Shown: in pieces, positions 1-12,055 of the stretch
Position numbering within the stretch: position 1 is the stretch's first letter
Layout: each line of letters begins with the position of its first letter
NCBI RefSeq assembly: GCF_028009165.1
Contig: NC_079242.1
Location: 2,356,001-2,420,000 of the forward strand
Length of the DNA: 64,000 nucleotides
Reading direction: 5' to 3'
Source of the DNA: Akanthomyces muscarius
Lineage: Eukaryota; Ascomycota; Sordariomycetes; Hypocreales; Cordycipitaceae
Translations under genes and position numbers: made by a program
Notes under the pieces: model-generated
The model's input: the letters and a program-made list of their open reading frames with translations, nothing else
Databases searched by the model: none
What the model was told of the DNA's origin: nothing

Positions 1-253
1 TCCGTCAGCCATGTGTGCCATGTACTAAATAGACCCTCCCACCACTGTACCTGTCAACTCGTCGACGCTGTAGCACAGTTTACCTCCCGTCTGCGATCCC
101 CTTCTGCAAGCTCCCGTCCTCTTGGCAGCTTGAGTAATTGGCCTTTTTGTTTTCTCTTATTCTCCTTATTTTCTCCGAATTCTGTCGCACCGCTAAAAAT
201 AGTATTTCAACGTACTCTGCCAAGCCAGAAGAAGAAAAGAAAAGGATTGAGCA

Positions 254-1936
254 ATGTCGGCACCCGCGCCCAGTTCTCGAATATTATTCGCCACGAACAT
301 CGAGCGTGGACAATGTGGAGTGTTTCTGGCAACGGTGCAGGCCCTTTTACAATCCAGCCCCGAGGCGGACCTGCATTTCGCCTCATTTTCATCCCTGGAA
401 AAGGAAGTGCGCTCCATCTCGGACGAGGCTATCCGCATGAAAGCGGGCGCCAATCCGGTTACATTCCATGGCATCCAGGGCCAGACTCACGCAGAAGCCG
501 TCATCGCCAGAAACGCCGAGAAGTATGGCGAGGGAAGCTCTGTCCCGCCGCCCGCATTTTCTCGGCCGCTGGACGCTTCGACTACAATGGCGACGATCCG
601 AGATTTGTGCTCGTATTTGCTTGGCTGGGACGGGCCCGGGTTCATGCAGGTCTATGAATCAATGAGCGACATCATCCAAGCAGTCAAGCCAGACCTCATC
701 ATTGTAGACGTATTGCTGTCGCCTGCCATTTCTGCCGCATGGAATTCCGGAGTAAAATTCTCGTACCTCAGCCCAAACTCCATCAAAGACTTCGCCGCCA
801 GTTACCAGCCACTTGCCATGCTCTGGAAATGGCCCGCGTAAGTGCCACTCCATTTTCCATTGTTCACTTTGCGTTTAACATCGCATCAAACTAATGCCAA
901 CTAGTCTGATGAGTGGCTATGACTATCCTGTTCCTTGGTATCAAAAGCCGCTGAATGTGTATCACTACCTATACATGGTCTATCAAATCCTAAAAGAGCC
1001 TGGCTTGGCAGAAACGAAACGATACGTCGAAGAGAAGACGGGAAAGCCAATGAGATGTTTGATGAACACAGGAAAGAGTCTCCCGGATCACGTCAAGATT
1101 TTTGTCGGCACTCTCCCCGAGCTGGATTTTCCTCTCAAGAGCCATCCGCGCATTGTGCCTTGCGGCCCCATCATCAGCGATCCATCACCAATTTCCGACT
1201 CCGATCCAAAGCTTGCAGCCTGGCTAGCCAATGGACCTACTATTTATGTCAATCTTGGTTCCCTGTTTAAGCTCAAGGAAGATCGTGCCGTGGAGCTCGC
1301 AAAAGGCCTGAATACGGCAATGAGTGAGATGGAGAGCAAGACTCCCGGTAGCCCACCCATGCAAGTCCTTTGGAAGCTGAAGAAAGATGGCGAGTTCGAT
1401 GCAACAGGTCCAGATTCCAAGGTTCGCGCTGCTTTTGGCGACAAGATGGACAACGATAGGATTCGGATTGTCGACTGGCTCGACTCGTCGCCTCTCGCAG
1501 TCCTGAAAAGTGGCAACATCGTTTGTGCAGTTCATCACGGTGGTGCCAGCTCATACAACGAAGCAATTCTGTAAGTCATCGGTCTCTTGGTATCCCCAAA
1601 TCCTGTTTTTAACGTTTTATTTCCTTTAGGGCTGGGGTACCACATGTGGTCCTCCCGTTTTGGACAGACTGCTATGAGTATGCCAACAGAGTCGAGATGC
1701 TTGGCATCGGTCGCAAGGGCACTCGGAAGCAGCAGCCTGTTTTTGAAGCCACAGAGTTTTCGGAAACTATCTTGGAGGTAGTAAATGGTAAAAATTCTGA
1801 ATGTATGAAAAAGAAAGCATGGGAGCTCGCGGAGCTCTGCAAGAAGAATGGAAACGGTCCAGAGATTGCGGCGCAGGGCATCCTGAACCTCGCCACGGAG
1901 GTAGCTACGGACGCGAGCAAGGAAACGACCGAGTGA
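254..1936 (+). CDS. Family-1 UDP-glycosyltransferase
   Basis: Three exons, 254-837, 905-1570 and 1630-1936, give 518 aa; both introns are GT-AG and the frame closes exactly. The protein is a GT-B fold glycosyltransferase of the UGT (GT1) family, which moves a sugar from a UDP-sugar to a small acceptor such as a sterol, lipid or polyketide. The donor-site half is clear: VDWLDSSPLAVL, then VHHGGASSYNEA, and across the second intron GVPHVVLPFWTDCYEYANR, corresponding to the HxGxxS...E and following D/Q region of the UGT signature. The N-terminal half (ILFATNIERGQ...FLAT) matches the fungal soluble subgroup in style. There is no signal peptide and no C-terminal membrane segment, so it is probably cytosolic, unlike animal UGTs. 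No histidine is present at the usual N-terminal catalytic-base position near residue 20; the first is near residue 41. The acceptor cannot be predicted. It is convergent with the GH125 gene, 288 bp apart. Confidence 0.9.
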
Positions 1937-2224
1937 TATATTCGTTTTGATGGCTTCATTTCTTCCCTGTTCATATTTCTACAGTTCTACCTTATAAATT
2001 GGCCTTGCTCGATCGCTAGCTCAAGTCAATTATTTATCCTCTCGTATGAACTTTGCATACTCTCATCGCACTGCAATAGCGAGGGTACGTCGAATCTTCT
2101 TCGAATTGTGACGTAATGATGAAGCCAATGTATGATTCAGACACGTGTCATTTTATCGATGGCTCTGACTAGGTATATTATCATCCGACAAGCTCGTCCG
2201 CTATATCTGACTAGAACGAATTAC

Positions 2225-4336
2225 TTATTCCCCAATTACATAAGCCTCGTCCTTCTCGAAAATGAGGCTTGGCTTGCGCTCTGCTAGGTCGAGCACCATT
2301 TCGGCAAAGTAGCTATTGGCCCAGGCGAACCAAGGGCGAGTGTAGTCGCTCACGTTGTAGATGTGAATGCTCTCGTGAATGAGGCCGAGGCCAGATGTAT
2401 TTTCCATGATGAGTGCCAAACGCTCAGTGATCTCTTCGTCATCGTCTGTGCCAAAAATCGCAGATACTTGCGACATGGGCCATGGATATGTTGCGTTGAC
2501 ATGAGGTCCACTGTGGCAAGGCAAAGAGTGTTAGCCAACTACGGGCTCGCGGCAATGTCTATGGTCGGGGAGAAACAAAACTTACCCAACGCCCTTGAAC
2601 TTTTCGCCCTCCGCGTAGTACGGGTTCATGCGCGAGAGCATAGCATCCTTTGTCTTGATGTAAGTTGAATCGTTGCGTGGCAAGAAGCCAAGGTACGGGA
2701 GTGAGAGCAAGCTGGGCACGTTGGCGTCATCCATAATGTACATGCCGCCATAGCCGTTGGTCTCGTAAGCGAAAATACCGTTGCTTGTACGAGTGTTGTC
2801 CCAAACAGCCTTCTTGATGATGCCAGAGAAGCGTCGGGCATGACAAGCCAGCTTCTTCTCCGCGCCAATCTTTTCTAGCACGTCCGCCACAAGGTCGAGC
2901 TCCACTGAGACCATGGCATTGTCCGATGTGATGAAGTTGAAGACGCAGAGGTCGTCCGATGGGCGGTGGCTTGATCCGACCAGGCCATTGGCAAGTTTTG
3001 GCTCTCCATTGCCTCCGTTGGTTACGGGCGGGGACAGTGAACCCGCGGTACCAGTCCAGTTATAGTAACTGACAAACTCCCAATCTTCGGACCACGAGCT
3101 CTGAGACTGATCGCGTAGAAGCTCTAGAATCGTCTGCATCGCTTTCCTCCCTGTGAAAAATGTAAGTAACAAGGTAAGCCTGGTGTATTTCCTTGTGACT
3201 TGCAGTTGTCATTTATAAAAGAGGAGTCATGAGTATTCTCGTAGTAGGAGCGACTAATCTTGAGGAAGCCGGCGAGAGAATCCAACTCATACTAAAGCAA
3301 GGTCAGTGCCAGGCCCTCCCAATTGGAAGTTCTTGACCTACCTTGCACTCGAAGACGGTTTGGTTGTCAACCGGGCTGGTATGATGATCAGTAACGGTAC
3401 GCCCACGACTTGAAAGTCCTCAAACATACGGGTTGATTCGAACATTGTCGGCATAGTCCTATTGAGCAAATGTCAGCCTCAGATGGGAATGCAAGACAGT
3501 CGAGTATGCAATCTGCATACGTTGTGGCTAGGTTTCAGACCGCTTTCGGGCGGGGGCTGGAAGGACCCTGCCGAGCATCCATTAGCAATTGCACTACCGC
3601 CGCTACAAGTATAATTCTCTTCATACCGCAATAAGGGAATTGGTAAATGTATCGCGCTTCCGTATTGATAACCGCCTTGACGAGGTTCCTCAAATTTTCG
3701 TCCTGGGGCAGAAGCTTGTACAGATGAGCAAACTGGTTGCCAGTGTCTCGAAGCCATTGTGCACTGTGGGCGAATCAGTATTTCAGCAGTCCAAGTCTAA
3801 TTTATGGCCTGCGTACGTGATATCCTGTTGCCAAATGGACCTGTTAGCTATACTCGCTCCGAGGCATCGAAGATTAGATTTTGGCACCGCTTACACCCGT
3901 GATGATGAACGCCAGATTCGCGGTCGGGTCAAAGTACTTGACAGTAGTGTCGAGGGTTGAAGGGAATGTATTCTCAAAAAGGCGCGCCAGATCCGGGTTC
4001 TTGAGACGCGCCTTCATGTCCTCAATAACTTTCTAAAGTTCGCAGTCAAGTCAGACGCGTTGATTTTTCGGTTCCTGATCCGTCGTTTCGCGCGCGACGC
4101 ATGCTTACCTCGACAGCTGGACTCTTGAAGGTGCGACACTCCTCGCTGGGCCTCATGTAAGGGAGTTTTAGAGGTCCGTCCGAGTACGGCGCGTGCGGCT
4201 CCTGCGCATACTTGTTGTAGTCGGGGCAGTCGGCAGCCGTGCGGTTCTGGGCCCGAGAGCTCTTCGTGGCGTTGGCGAGGCTTGCGAAGAGGCCCAACGC
4301 GACGCACACGACGTGTCGCGGAGATAAGACGGCCAT
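2225..4336 (-). CDS. Secreted GH125 exo-alpha-1,6-mannosidase, 10 exons
   Basis: Exons on the minus strand: 4336-4109, 4032-3895, 3824-3817, 3763-3627, 3567-3521, 3458-3430, 3375-3342, 3291-3204, 3150-2586 and 2510-2225. They sum to 1560 nt, 519 aa plus stop. The product fits glycoside hydrolase family 125 (formerly DUF1237), metal-independent exo-alpha-1,6-mannosidases acting on mannans and N-glycan-type mannosides. Residues 1-23 form a signal peptide ending ANA. Diagnostic blocks are ITGDITAQWLRDTGNQ (residues about 120-135, with the family WLRD motif), VKAVINTEARYI, RINPPVDNQTVFECKYELDS, and YPWPMSQVSAIFG and GLGLIHES towards the C-terminus. The D-I-T of the first block comes from an 8-nt exon. 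The eighth intron uses GC instead of GT, rebuilding a Trp codon in FINDNWRKAM. The length is normal for fungal GH125 and no frame break is seen, so the gene appears functional. A role in extracellular or cell-wall mannan turnover is inferred. Confidence 0.92.
3151..3203 (-). other. GC-AG intron of the GH125 gene
   Basis: The donor is AACT|GCAAGT, a match to the GC-donor consensus, and the acceptor is TTTCACAG. Splicing there joins T to GG to make a tryptophan codon and keeps the frame (FINDN-W-RKAMQTI). No GT donor in the neighbourhood restores the frame with a conserved sequence. Confidence 0.8.
3817..3824 (-). other. 8-nt microexon of the GH125 gene
   Basis: Between a GTAAGC donor (intron starts at 3894) and a CAG acceptor ending at 3764 the family motif needs the residues Asp-Ile-Thr before Ala-Gln-Trp-Leu-Arg-Asp. 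Only eight bases, read on the minus strand as gatatcac, supply them. They are flanked by CAG upstream and GTACGC downstream, giving introns of 70 and 53 nt. Skipping it, or using the alternative CAG 16 nt earlier, puts the WLRD block out of frame. Confidence 0.8.
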
Positions 4337-7300
4337 GACTAGAATCGATGATAGAAGAGGAGGTGATAAATGAAAAACCCACCTGTGAGGTCAATTGAGA
4401 ATGCCGGAATTGAGTTTTTGACGAGCTATGTAGAATGTTTACGAGGCTAGCTTAGGACGGGCTGTCGGTGAGTCGCCATTGTGTTTTCATCTCGTCATTT
4501 TGTTTCCCCGCAGATTGGGGGTGCCAACTAGCTCGGCGTGGGGGAAGCGGGGAAGCTGCCATATCATTCATGCATGATGACGACAATGGGCACTAATATG
4601 CAGTTGGCTGACGATCAGGAAGTGGTGAGCATGGTGCAATAAAACATTAAAAAGCGTGCAAAAGTGCGAGTTTCTGTAGCGAACCAAGATGAAGTTCGTG
4701 ATGTTACAGAACCGACGCCACCGCTCCACCAACCGTTGGTGAGTATGGGTATCCGCAAAAATAGCCAGCGTGGAAAGGTGTGTGTGCGTCGGATACCAGT
4801 GTTCTCTGAATTAAAAAAAAAACATTACTCTTGGACCCTCATCCATCGAGCTTTTAGACTTGCTTGCCATCTGCCGACTGCCGTAGCCATGGTGGTCACG
4901 ATCGCAACAGACAGGGTGTCTCGATATCCACTACCCTGGACATACGTTAACTTTGAACTAGATCCCGAGTTCCCGGGTCGTTGGCTGGTGCACAGATGGC
5001 GAAATGCAAGGCCCTCGACTTTTTTAAACTGTATTTCAAGCTTATTGGTCATGCCGCATCTCAGATTGTTTAAGCTTCATGTCCGCTTCCGGCATCTCAT
5101 GGAGCCGAGCGCTACCTCAGGGACCAAGCGCTTCAACACAATAGAAACGCAAAGTCTAGTTAGACACAAGGAAATTTGCCGCTGCATTTCAACACCTTTT
5201 TCTTCATTTGAACGCCGATGTCGCAGATTTTAGGACCGTGCTCTTAGGGCTTGCGCCGACCATGAGAGTCTCGACACACGTGGGGGAGTGGCGACACAGA
5301 CAGAGCGACATGCCAGTGGAAGAAATGGACCAACGAGTCTCAGAGGTAGAGACGCCACCGTTCCGACGCCAAATTCGCGTCAAAAACTCCGAAAAGGTCT
5401 TCGCTGAACAAGGGAAAGACGTTCTACTGTCGGTAGACATGGCGTGTATCTAGCAGGATGACTTGCCTCTAGCAAAAAGGCATTGTTGTATGGATATTAG
5501 CTTTTGTAAGCGGCCTGACAAATTGGTATACCATCTTTAGACATACTTCTACCCTGTTCTGGCGCTGGATAGCCAAGATTATCTATGACGCAAAACAGAA
5601 CTGCGATTTGTCAATGCCTGTACCTGCAGTATCTATCTTCATCCATGTTTTTCGATGCCGTGCATGAATGTCGGTATGACGGAGGCTATTCGGCGCAAGG
5701 TTCAATCAAGTGAGTATTAGTATGTGATGACTCTTGCATGATAAAAATTGAGAAAAATACCAATGTGTGTCTTACCTGCGAAAATTCGTAGAAGAAGAAA
5801 CCTCCGAGCTGCGAGACACAAAATGCGCCGGGGAAAGCCCGAACCAGTTTGACACAAGACAGAGACAATTAAAAAGATTTTGCTCCGCTCAACCGCCACC
5901 GCCGTCTTGCTTTGAAGGGGGCGTGGCCGTTTGTTTTCCGTCGCCTGCGGACCAGTTCCAACATGATGCAGTCAGTGCCATGCCCATGAGCGCACCAATG
6001 CCTCCAGGCAGAAGGCAACAATCACCACTCTGGGCGAGTGTCCGTTAAATCTCGCAGACCCCCCACTGTCTCTTCTGTTCTGTTCACGCACATAGGGGAT
6101 GGTACTACAAGGTCGGCCAATGGTCTCAAGTATATTTGCGATGGAATTTGTCTCTCTGATGTCGCCCGCCAACTCAAGAACCCTGTGAAGACCTGCTGTC
6201 GGACTGCTGCGTCTCAAACGGCGCTTCTTCTTCTGCCGTAAAGGTGCTGATGAGCAATTTTGATCATGTAAAAGATGCAATAAATCCATTAATTGTAGCA
6301 GCGACATCAGTTTTCAGAATCAAGCTAATTATGCATGATTTGTCTCGTGGTACATGACGACGCCCAGCAAGTCCGCCGCCACGACATGAGTTCGAAGATG
6401 CAACACTTGAATACCAGCATAAATATAGTCTGCAGAAGAATTGGACTTTTAATCTTCTTGTGAATACGCGTATTCTGGCCAGCAAATATTGCTATTATTA
6501 TGGTGAAATGCGCAGGGGTAGATTCTCCCTGATGGGCCTGGGAAGAGCGACAGATACTACTTATTGTAAGGACTTTACAACCCCATGGTGTCTCATGTAC
6601 ACTTGGACCAAAGCCTTGAAAGTCTTTCCTGTCGTAGAAGACGCGAAACCGGTTGGAATGGCTTTCTTATGAGTAGCTGTCAGCCACGCGAAGCCGGCGG
6701 ACACTTCCGACGTCGACGCCGCCTGCGTTCTCTGTTGAGTGACGACTGAGTTCTTGATAGGAGGTTTCACTTCCCGTATGCCCACGAAATATTTATTCTC
6801 ATAATACAAATTGATGCGGCGCCGAAGATGCCTGTGTTCCTACCCCCGTAGCGACTCCACTCCTCCTCCTCAGGGATTATAAGCAGAGTCCCGATATTGA
6901 GTCCATTCTCTTCAATCGTGAAGCTCTCCCCCGTGATATTTCCCAGCACAGTGCTCTATAGTGTTCTACGGGAGACCCAATGGTTTTGACTATCAGGATT
7001 GGAATATCGGAGTCGGATTTACGCCCCAGTTTATGGTCGGCCGACGACGCGAGGCGCTAGCAGGCTCGGTAGGCGAGCCGACATCTATACAGAGCGCAAG
7101 GGTAAAACGATTGTGACAGGTCTGACTTTCCAGATGGGGCAGCTGGCCTCTGAGCCTAGAAGCAAAGGATTTCGAGATCTTATCAGATCCTCCATTTCTG
7201 GTGTGTTGGCGTAGAACCCCGATTTCGTCAATTCTGTGGCCTTGGACAGCCTGGATCGGAGGCCGTTGCCGTGCGGTCGCTCACGCTGGACTCATAAGCT

Positions 7301-7771
7301 GGAGGTTAAATCTCAATGAACGCTTATCGTCATATAGGCGTAATACCTCCCTTGTCGATGAAGGACTGCGCTTCGACACCATAGCTAGCAGTCAGCCTGT
7401 CCAGCAGCTCAGCCTAGGTGTGGCAGCGTCGGTAGACGGTAGCGCTGTTGAACGTTGTGAGGGGTTCTCATATGGTCAGCAGTATACTAATTTGCTCCTA
7501 GATCTTACTCTAGACACAATTAAGCCCCCCAAGAACATCCTTGTGCAGGCGACTGGGCGCAGTTGGGGCGCGGATTAGGGCCGCCCCGAAACTGTCGGCC
7601 GATCCGATCAGCCGCACACAACGCGCATGGTCCTGACCTCATCCCCGACCACCCTCCCATGAAGAGCGGGTTTTGCGCTTGAGTAACCCTGGGAAACTCG
7701 AGGCCGTCAGAGTAGAGCGCAATTGAAGCGAATCCTCCGCCCCCTCCACGGGCCGTTTTATTCCACCGGTG
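4337..7771. other. Gene-poor stretch, possible decayed coding fragments
   Basis: This stretch is the upstream region of both the GH125 gene and the zinc-cluster factor. No intact gene is supported. Some pieces look exon-like on the minus strand. At about 5780-5870 a frame reading LGGFFFYEFSQ ends in a textbook CAG|GTAAGA donor, followed by a TACTAAT branch site and an AG at about 5690. Around 6200 there is a short acidic frame, and at 6767-6949 another short open frame. They do not join into a recognisable protein, so they may be relics or chance. Confidence 0.4.
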
Positions 7772-9909
7772 ATGCCAGCCAGCGGCGCTGCGACAGTACG
7801 GCCCATCCAGGCCTGCCAGCGCTGTCGCAAGTTCAAAGTTGGCTGTGACCGGGCGCGTCCAACCTGTCGCCGATGCGCCAAAAGCCGCTCCGAGTGCGTG
7901 TATGTCGCCTCGGATGTCTCAATTGCGCCCGGATCTGCCGGCGAGGCACATGCACAGCCTCGCCCGCAGCCGCCCACTGAGCTCACGCCGCCAACCACAG
8001 AATCGTCGCACAAGGACCTATCGTCGAGATCAGCATCGCCACCTGAAGAGGCATCGGCGTCCGCAGCATCGGAGGGACCGTACCCTTGCAGCTCTGCCAA
8101 CTTCAGGAGCGCGGAGCTAATTCCAGCAAAGACGCACATTCGCCAACCTCCCAAGCGCGACAGGGCTATTCTGTCCTGCATCCGATGCAGGAAGCACAAA
8201 GTTCGCTGTGACCGGCGAACGCCATGCGGAAGATGCATGAAGAACAACAAGGAATCGGAGTGCATCTACTCCGAGTTTCCTGGGCCAGAGGCACCTACCG
8301 AGGTAGAGAAGCCGTATAAAAGTCTGCATGGCATCGCTACTAGTTTTATCGACCACCGCTGGGACAACAGATTCCGGAACGTGACGCACTGGACAGCCTT
8401 GCTTCGAGAGGTACAAACTCATTCTACGCAGATCGGAGAAAGACAGTGCATACATGGGTCGGCTAACAGATTTGGCAGATCCGCTTGCATCTTCCACAAC
8501 ACATCAAGCCAGTCGAGAGGGAAGACGAATGCGCAACTTCCATCAATGCCATGTCCCTCTCCATCAACTTTCCGCTCGGCGATCTAAACGACCCCTCAAT
8601 CACAGTCGAAGACCTGCTGGCCCAACTACCGCGACGCTCAGTGCAAAGGCTCTTCATTTCCTACTTTATGGAAACCGTCGAAAAGACATTTCACATTGTC
8701 GACGAAGCCGCCTATGAGCAAGAGCTGCGGGCGTTTTGGATGCCAGGCTCCGTGGCCCAAGAAGACTGGCTTGGTGTCCATTTCCTTATCCTGTCTCTTG
8801 GTTGCCAGGCGTATAATCATCACCGCGTTCAGAAGGGCCTGGACGTGTATCCATCACTGCCCGCCCGGCTCCTCAGCGGCGCCGAAATGTGCCTCAAGCG
8901 AACGCCGTTCCTGTTTCGCCCAACCCTCAACGTCATCAAGATACTGAGCCTCATGATTATTGCCAAGCAAATCTACGCCATGTCAACCCACCAGGCCGAC
9001 ACGTGCTGGCACCTGACGGGCATGCTGGTGCGGCTGGCGGCAAGCATGGGAATGCACACGGACCTGGCCGTGAGCGACGAGCCCACGCCGTACGAGGAGA
9101 AGACGAAGCGCCGAATGTGGACGCTGGCCGTGTACATGGAGATGAAGCAGTCACTGGTGTGCGGCATGCCGCTCCTCCTCCGGTCCTCCGACATTGCCGC
9201 GCTGCTCAAGAAGGAGGCCTTTGTCGACGGGAACCCGGGGCCCATCGGCGGCAGCGGCCTCGGCACGACACTGCACGTGGGCCTGCTGGAGGAAACGTTT
9301 GCCAGCTCGGGCAAGCTGATTGCCAAGGCCATGGAGCTGACGACGTGCGTGGAGGACACCGTCACCTACGAGGAGGTGGTCGAGCTCGACGCCGCGCTGC
9401 GCGTGCAGCTGAAGCGGCCCGAGACGGGCCTCACGCGCCTGCACTTCTCCACGGGCAGCGTCGGCTCCGTCGACCTGGAGACGTGCATGGTGGACATTTT
9501 CTGCCGGCAGACCGTCATGGCGCTGCACGCGCGCTTCGCGCTGCAGGACCAGTCGTCGGCGCGCTACCCCGTCTCGTACCTCTCGTCGCTCGAGTGCGCC
9601 CTCTCCGTCCTGTCGCAGCAGCGCATGCTGTGCGAGGGGGACCCCGCCGCGCCGAGCGCCTGGCTCAGCGGCCTCTTCCGCCACGAGTTCTTCACGGCGG
9701 CCATGACGGTCTGCTTCCACCTCGTCCGCGGCCACGACATGATGAGCCTGCCCGACGGCTCGAGCCAGCCGCAGGAAATCATGCTCGACGCGCTGCAGTC
9801 GTGCCGCGACGTGTGGAGCAGGGAGAGGAATCACTCGGTCTGCAACGCGAATGCTTACAACATTGTCAACTTGTTGGTGACTTCCCTCAGAGAGTCGCAC
9901 GAAAAGTAA
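7772..9909 (+). CDS. Transcription factor with two tandem Zn2Cys6 clusters
   Basis: Two exons, 7772-8410 and 8479-9909, give 689 aa; the single intron is phase 0. The start is the first ATG in frame (MPASGAATV). Residues 15-42 hold a zinc binuclear cluster with spacing C-x2-C-x6-C-x6-C-x2-C-x6-C. Residues 136-164 hold a second, C-x2-C-x6-C-x5-C-x2-C-x8-C. Both carry the basic RK-x-KV-x-CD core that contacts CGG half-sites. A Pro/Ser/Ala-rich linker separates them. From about residue 235 the protein has a fungal-specific transcription factor domain (fungal_trans, PF04082 type), with the characteristic block around TCWHLTGMLVRLAASMGMHTD and an R-R-M-W motif. It should be a nuclear DNA-binding regulator. 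The next gene on the same strand is an MFS permease about 2.1 kb away, a plausible but unproven target. Third-position GC is very high in 8.9-9.8 kb, which creates long antisense and +1 open frames. Confidence 0.93.
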
Positions 9910-12055
9910 AACATGGGTTACTGCGGCTGTGGAGCAGACATGGCTTATATCAGCCTGTACAAAGTAGAATAATGAACCAATTGGAGGACCGTTCTAGTTA
10001 CTATCGGCACGCGATGGTAAATAAAAAAAGAATTCACACTATCGAGAGCCTCCCCCGAGTTGAATATCCGCTCTCTCCTCTTTCATCATCTTACTAATGG
10101 GACTCTCAAAGAGGCATTGAGCCTTTTGACGGTCATAGGGCTCCAGTGCGGCCAATATATGGGATCTTGCCCCATGATTGTGCGATTTTTGTTAGCCACT
10201 TCATTCTACGTGGGAAGAACAATACGCCAACTGCCGAATTCGCTGATTCTTCCGTGTTTTGAGGCGCCGTGCTCGACTGCCATTACAGGGGCGCGCTTGG
10301 AACGGCAATGCCGGCGACTTATTAGCTAGGCGGCTAGACAACACTTCCCGGGCAGAAATCGTGCATTTTTGCAGCCAAGGGCCAATACATGAGCTTGTGA
10401 GAAAATAGACAAGAAGACCACAGATGGCTGAATGACACCTTCAGATGCTGCCTCACTCGATGCACAAGCCACAAGCCTCCTCGATACTTGGATGTCTCTT
10501 GGCATTAAGCGTTGGCTAATGGTTCGGACGAAAGGGCATTTCGCCAGCCTTTCTACAAGCAGCGAAAATCCAAGCCAGGCCAGTTTTATTAAAGCGATGA
10601 CTGGGAAGGGCTTTTTCACCGCCCGCTGCCCAGAAACGCCCCGTCTCAGCCTCAGGATCTTGTGTAGCGACGACTACAATCACTAGCAACACGAAACAAA
10701 AAGTGGCGCTTTATCGACGAGGTCACTGCTCGATATAGACATATTCAAGTCATCATTTGAGGAGGCATAACAGGTAGCAAGACGAATCATCTCAACCTCC
10801 CCGCATACTCGAAACGCCTCATTTCAGTCTAGGCGTTGACCCTCACAGCGGTCTTGGCCTTTTTCTCCTCAACAAAACATTTCCCCCGCGCCAGCGGAGA
10901 ACCGCCTCAAGCATCTGCTAAACAACCGGAATACCCCATCTTACATGGCGTATTCTTATTTAGTGGAACCTCCTGAAATTGATAGAAAATGGAGTAGTGC
11001 GTTGCATGGTCTTCTTTGTGGCGCCCAATCGCAGAATCAATAAAGTTGTCGATAGGCTTGGCCCGCTAGTCAGCCACCGTTTTAAACCAGCACTTCCCAT
11101 TACCCCGGAACCCCAGAAAATCTGGCGGGGTATTTGGGCTGCTCTCCCATCTCGAACATCCTGCCGTGATTTCAACGCGTCGCACTATTGGAGGGACAAA
11201 TAACGCCACAGGATGGGCATCCTAGGTGTGCCTACGTAGCCCACAAGCCCGGTCAAAGGGAAGCAAGCCACATGGCTGTTCTTGGTCCAAGCCCTCTTTT
11301 TCATCCAAGTAAAAACATCAGCATGCAATCTGCCGTGATCTTTTGCCGTCGGCACCGGCCCGTCGTGCCTGGAGCCTGCGTGCGACTCAGGTCACGCAGG
11401 ACAGTGGGTGCGAACCAGTAGCTGAATGGTATTTTCCTTCTTCTTGCGGCTGATGTTGATGCACGCAATTAGCTGCGCATCCGGGGTGTGACAGTGTCGC
11501 ATGGCCCGACATGCATGCGAGAATGCAGCCAAGTTTTCTTGGTGCTATCCCCTTGACACCACCCAATTCAGCTTTCAGACTCACAACCATAGACCAACCT
11601 GCTCTACTCCCCTCTCTTGTCTATTTCTCTTCGTTCTGTTCGAAACTGGAACTAAGAGTTATTGCACATTGAAACAGGAAAAAAGACAACATCCTGTCGG
11701 TTGTAGCGAGTTTCTTTGGTGGCTTGCCGAGCATGGGGCCCATGAGATCTTGGCGCACCACACACGCCACCCCGCGCGGTCTAGAGCTCTCTCGCTGACC
11801 TCCGCAACCACTGCGAGCAATATCAGAGACTGCGCTGTGCGACTTTGACCTTGCTTCGGGGAAAGACCGATTTGCCCGTCAGCGGTAACTGGCACGAGTG
11901 GAGATTCGCGCTGGCGGGCATCTCAAGTATAAGTAAGTTTTCATGTCGTCTTTTTAGCCAGCTTGTCTTTCTGGCTCGCTGACCTCGTTCACACCCCAAT
12001 TGACCTTGAAAGTTACAAAACCTGCGCTTTAATCACCGTCGTTCGATACAACATC
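9910..12055 (+). other. Intergenic region upstream of the MFS gene
   Basis: Nothing codes convincingly here. Open frames are short, lack family resemblance and overlap on both strands. It holds the terminator region of the zinc-cluster factor and the promoter of the permease. A pyrimidine-rich stretch near 11.55-11.65 kb and 11.94-12.0 kb resembles fungal promoter or leader sequence. Confidence 0.5.

Noticed and set aside
9151..9900. 249-codon open frame on - inside the zinc-cluster factor
   Set aside because: Antisense shadow of a GC-rich coding exon, with no signal peptide, domain or own promoter.
8889..10097. 402-codon open frame on + in 8.9-10.1 kb
   Set aside because: It overlaps the zinc-cluster factor in another frame; its Arg/Ala/Pro-rich composition comes from high third-position GC. 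It has no motif and does not use the splice structure.
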